The notes under the pieces: generated by a model
What the model was told of the DNA's origin: nothing
What the model saw: the letters and a program-made list of their open reading frames with translations, nothing else
Databases searched by the model: none
Program-made: the position numbers and the translations under genes
In this document: positions 35,644-37,840 of the stretch, piece by piece
Numbering within the stretch: position 1 is the first letter of the stretch
Layout: every line of letters begins with the position of its first letter
Assembly: GCA_017544285.1 (NCBI GenBank)
Contig: JAFYEL010000088.1
Span: 1 to 37,840, forward strand
Length of the DNA stretch: 37,840 bases
Direction: 5' to 3'
Source of the DNA: Lachnospiraceae bacterium
GTDB taxonomy: Bacteria; Bacillota; Clostridia; Lachnospirales; Lachnospiraceae

Positions 35644-36283
35644 CAATGACCCTCTTTAACCTTTCGATGATATCGAGTATACGCTCGCACTGGACATTCA
35701 TGGACACCTGATTGACCACAAGCCTTGCGGAAAGAGGACGTATCTCCTCAAGAACGCAGAGTCCGTTTTCCCTGAGGGTGGAGCCCGTCTCAACAATATC
35801 CACTATCACGTCGGAAAGACCTACTATGGGGGCCAGCTCCACGGAACCGTTTAGCTTCACTATATCCACAGTCTGCCTTTTTACGTTTTCGAAGTACTCC
35901 TTTGCAATGGTGGGATACTTGCTGGCAACGCGGATCTTGTCGCGACGCTGCAAAAGCTCCCCCGCCCCCGGAAATCCGCAGACGCACATGCGGCACTTTC
36001 CGAAGCCAAGGTCAAGCACCTTGTACAGTGCCCGGCCTTCCTCGAGGATGGTGTCCTCGCCCACCACGCCGATGTCGGCTGCGCCGTACTCTACATAGGT
36101 GGGTACATCAGGTCCCTTGGCCAGGAAAAACTTAAGTTTCTTTTCTTCGTTGGTGAAAATAAGCTTGCGCGAGCCTTTGTCCTTCATCTCGTCGCAACTG
36201 ATGCCGATCTTATCCAGCATCTCCATGGTTTTGTCGGCAAGCCTGCCCTTACCCAGGGCAAAGGTTAAATACCTGTCTTCCAT
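35636..36283 (-). CDS. hisG: ATP phosphoribosyltransferase, short form
   Basis: First step of histidine synthesis: ATP plus PRPP to phosphoribosyl-ATP. The 215-residue product is the short HisG form lacking the C-terminal ACT-like regulatory domain, matching the adjacent hisZ. Conserved [18 protein letters not shown] at the start, [13 protein letters not shown], and the PRPP-binding [15 protein letters not shown] region. Its ATG directly abuts the TAA stop of the upstream surface-protein gene (TAAATG), and its ribosome binding site lies within that gene. No hisG promoter is visible in an intergenic space because there is none. Confidence 0.96.
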   Translation of the reverse strand: MEDRYLTFALGKGRLADKTMEMLDKIGISCDEMKDKGSRKLIFTNEEKKLKFFLAKGPDVPTYVEYGAADIGVVGEDTILEEGRALYKVLDLGFGKCRMCVCGFPGAGELLQRRDKIRVASKYPTIAKEYFENVKRQTVDIVKLNGSVELAPIVGLSDVIVDIVETGSTLRENGLCVLEEIRPLSARLVVNQVSMNVQCERILDIIERLKRVIDE

Positions 36284-37840
36284 TTACTTCTTATCCTTAC
36301 TGTAATCTGATTCGCTTCTCGCCACATCGGAGAGGATTCCGGAGAAGTTACCGCAGAGGTACACGCTGCTCACCTTGGTGTCACCGGATTTGATACCTCC
36401 CATCGGGATATAGTAATCAAATCTCTTGGGAGTGATGATGTCCTCGTATTCTATATCAGTCTCTCCATCCTCACGATATACATGCTTCTTTCTCTTCCAG
36501 CCGCCGGCCTTGAGCTTTATAAGCTTTTTGGTAGGCACGCCGTTTACGTCCACAAAGATCTGTGCGGTAAGTCCCTTAATGTCAAATTTGGTTGAATAGC
36601 GGTCTGATTCCCCCTCTTCCTTCACGGTTTTCCAGGTGGTCTTAGTCTTTCCGGAGTAAATGAGGATGCCACTCTTTTCCGAAAGCGCCGGGTTGGAGGC
36701 AACCTCAGCCTTTGTGTATATTACGGAATTCCCGGAAATATCTATGGGGTAGATAGCCACGGTGGCCGTTTCTCCGCTGAACTGCGGCTCGTACTCGTAC
36801 CAGGTCTCACCGTCCTCGCGATACTTCTTCTTTTTATATTTGGGGTTGCAGAGCTTGTTTATCTCTTTTTTCAGTTTCTTGTTGGCGCCAAACATTTCCT
36901 TAAGCGTTGCATTCTTTTTATTGTAGTTGAGCTTAAGGACTATCAGTGTGTCATTGGCATTGCCCGATTCTTCTTCATCGTCATCAAATCCATATTCGTC
37001 GGTATTGGCGTTAAGATTGCGCTTAACCACCACGTTCTTTATGGAAATGCCGTCGGCCCCTATGGGAAGCGCAACGCCGTTGTAGGAAATAGCCAGGTTT
37101 TCAACCCTTATATCCTTTGCCACCTTTGCGCTCTCCTTTGCATTACCACTCTTCCATACGTGCTTTCTGCCGTCAAAGTCAACGTGATCCGTGTAGTCAT
37201 ACCGGAGCACAAGGCTTCCGTCGGTGGAGGAGAGCTCGCAGTGACCCTGAAGGGTTACATCCTCCCACTGGGAATAGATAAATGTATCCCTGTAAACTAT
37301 GGTGTCATAGTAGAAAAAGTCCTTGTAATCGGGATCGTGATACCAGCCTGTGACCTCATATCTGCCCGGCTCTGCTTTTACCGCCGGTATATCAGGCATG
37401 GATACGGTCTGTCCCTCCCAGATCTTTATGGTCTCGTAGGTTTCAAACTCAGGCTTTGCGGCAGTCACATCCTTAGGCTTCATAAAGGTGACATTTACCT
37501 GCTCTCTTTCGCCCCACTTCACATATATCACGGTATCCTTAGTGATCTTAGTGTTTGCAAAATCAAATTCCTTTGTATATCCGGGATCCTCAAAGCAGCC
37601 CTTGTAGTAGAACTTGCCCTCGGGATCGAAGGGGTAGGCGGGCTCAATTATGGAGCTGCCCTCCAGGACCCTGTAGGATGGCATGGGAACAACTGCAGAG
37701 TCAAAGGAAACGGTGTAAAGTATCGGCATCTTTGAGTTGTAATGGATATTGGGGCAGTCAAGCACGGAATGGTTCTCTGTATTGCCCTCGAAGGCCTTTT
37801 GGAATTCCGCCTCACTTCCGCCGAAGAACACATCGTCAAA
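36284..37840 (-). CDS. BspA/InlB-type repeat surface protein, 5' end cut by window edge
   Basis: The frame is open from the right edge to TAA 36284, leaving 518 C-terminal codons. The first ~35 residues (DVFFGGSEAEFQKAF...CPNIHYNSK) look like the last repeat of a BspA-type leucine-rich region. Two InlB/Listeria-Bacteroides-type beta repeats follow, each ending in a pattern like TVIYVKWGE or TFIYSQWED. The rest (about 300 residues) is not recognised; it is rich in Lys, Asp and Tyr and contains YREDGET twice. There is no sorting motif at the C-terminus (ends YSKDKK). A cell-surface or secreted adhesion role is inferred from the repeats. Its signal peptide would lie outside the window. Confidence 0.85.
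   Translation of the reverse strand, partial: FDDVFFGGSEAEFQKAFEGNTENHSVLDCPNIHYNSKMPILYTVSFDSAVVPMPSYRVLEGSSIIEPAYPFDPEGKFYYKGCFEDPGYTKEFDFANTKITKDTVIYVKWGEREQVNVTFMKPKDVTAAKPEFETYETIKIWEGQTVSMPDIPAVKAEPGRYEVTGWYHDPDYKDFFYYDTIVYRDTFIYSQWEDVTLQGHCELSSTDGSLVLRYDYTDHVDFDGRKHVWKSGNAKESAKVAKDIRVENLAISYNGVALPIGADGISIKNVVVKRNLNANTDEYGFDDDEEESGNANDTLIVLKLNYNKKNATLKEMFGANKKLKKEINKLCNPKYKKKKYREDGETWYEYEPQFSGETATVAIYPIDISGNSVIYTKAEVASNPALSEKSGILIYSGKTKTTWKTVKEEGESDRYSTKFDIKGLTAQIFVDVNGVPTKKLIKLKAGGWKRKKHVYREDGETDIEYEDIITPKRFDYYIPMGGIKSGDTKVSSVYLCGNFSGILSDVARSESDYSKDKK

Overview
The window looks like chromosomal DNA from an anaerobic low-to-mid-GC Firmicute, most likely a Lachnospiraceae or other Clostridia member. 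This is inferred from strong AGGAGG-type ribosome binding sites, sigma-A promoters, a Gram-positive lipobox lipoprotein, short-form HisG with HisZ, a fused HisIE, BspA/InlB-type surface repeats, and a SpoVE/FtsW-PBP-ZapA set. Almost everything is on the minus strand. Only a small unknown gene (4252-4500) and pta (4696-5694) are on the plus strand. No tRNA, rRNA, CRISPR array, transposase or phage gene was seen, and no gene-free stretch exceeds 300 bases; the longest (27038-27285) holds an elaborate palindromic element.

Layout, low to high coordinates. (1) 1-4141: a secreted protein cut by the left edge, ilvC and ilvN (branched-chain amino acid synthesis), and an AI-2E-type membrane protein. 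(2) 4142-5733: a divergent promoter region, a small conserved-looking protein whose 3' end forms its own terminator, and pta followed by a terminator shared with the converging operon. (3) 5755-10298: an export system of HlyD-like adaptor, ABC ATPase and FtsX-type permease. (4) 10491-22740: a long apparently continuous operon read right to left: livJ-livH-livM-livG-livF (branched-chain amino acid uptake), ruvA-ruvB (Holliday junction motor), zapA, a U32 protein, an ftsW/rodA/spoVE flippase-polymerase, a class B penicillin-binding protein and a Nudix hydrolase. It has a strong promoter at 22822-22850 and a terminator at 10436-10475. (5) 22870-27037: a Cache-type chemoreceptor, a very alanine-rich secreted helical protein and a three-domain S1 RNA-binding protein. 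(6) 27038-27285: a 123-bp cloverleaf-like inverted-repeat element. (7) 27286-36283: hisG-hisZ-hisD-hisB-hisF'IE, then a Kef-type antiporter and alaS, with very tight spacing. (8) 36284-37840: the C-terminal part of a BspA/InlB-type surface protein whose stop codon abuts hisG.

The genes fit a free-living or gut/rumen fermenter that makes and imports branched-chain amino acids, makes histidine, makes acetyl phosphate through Pta, swims by chemotaxis, and displays repeat-rich surface proteins. The observations most worth follow-up are the cloverleaf palindrome upstream of the S1 gene; the U32 gene, which needs a -1 shift at a canonical A-AAA-AAG heptamer (or carries a one-base indel) to make its N-terminal motif; the HisF-like domain of the HisIE fusion, which appears to have lost both catalytic aspartates; a terminator-like hairpin in the liv leader; and the unusual alanine-rich secreted protein.
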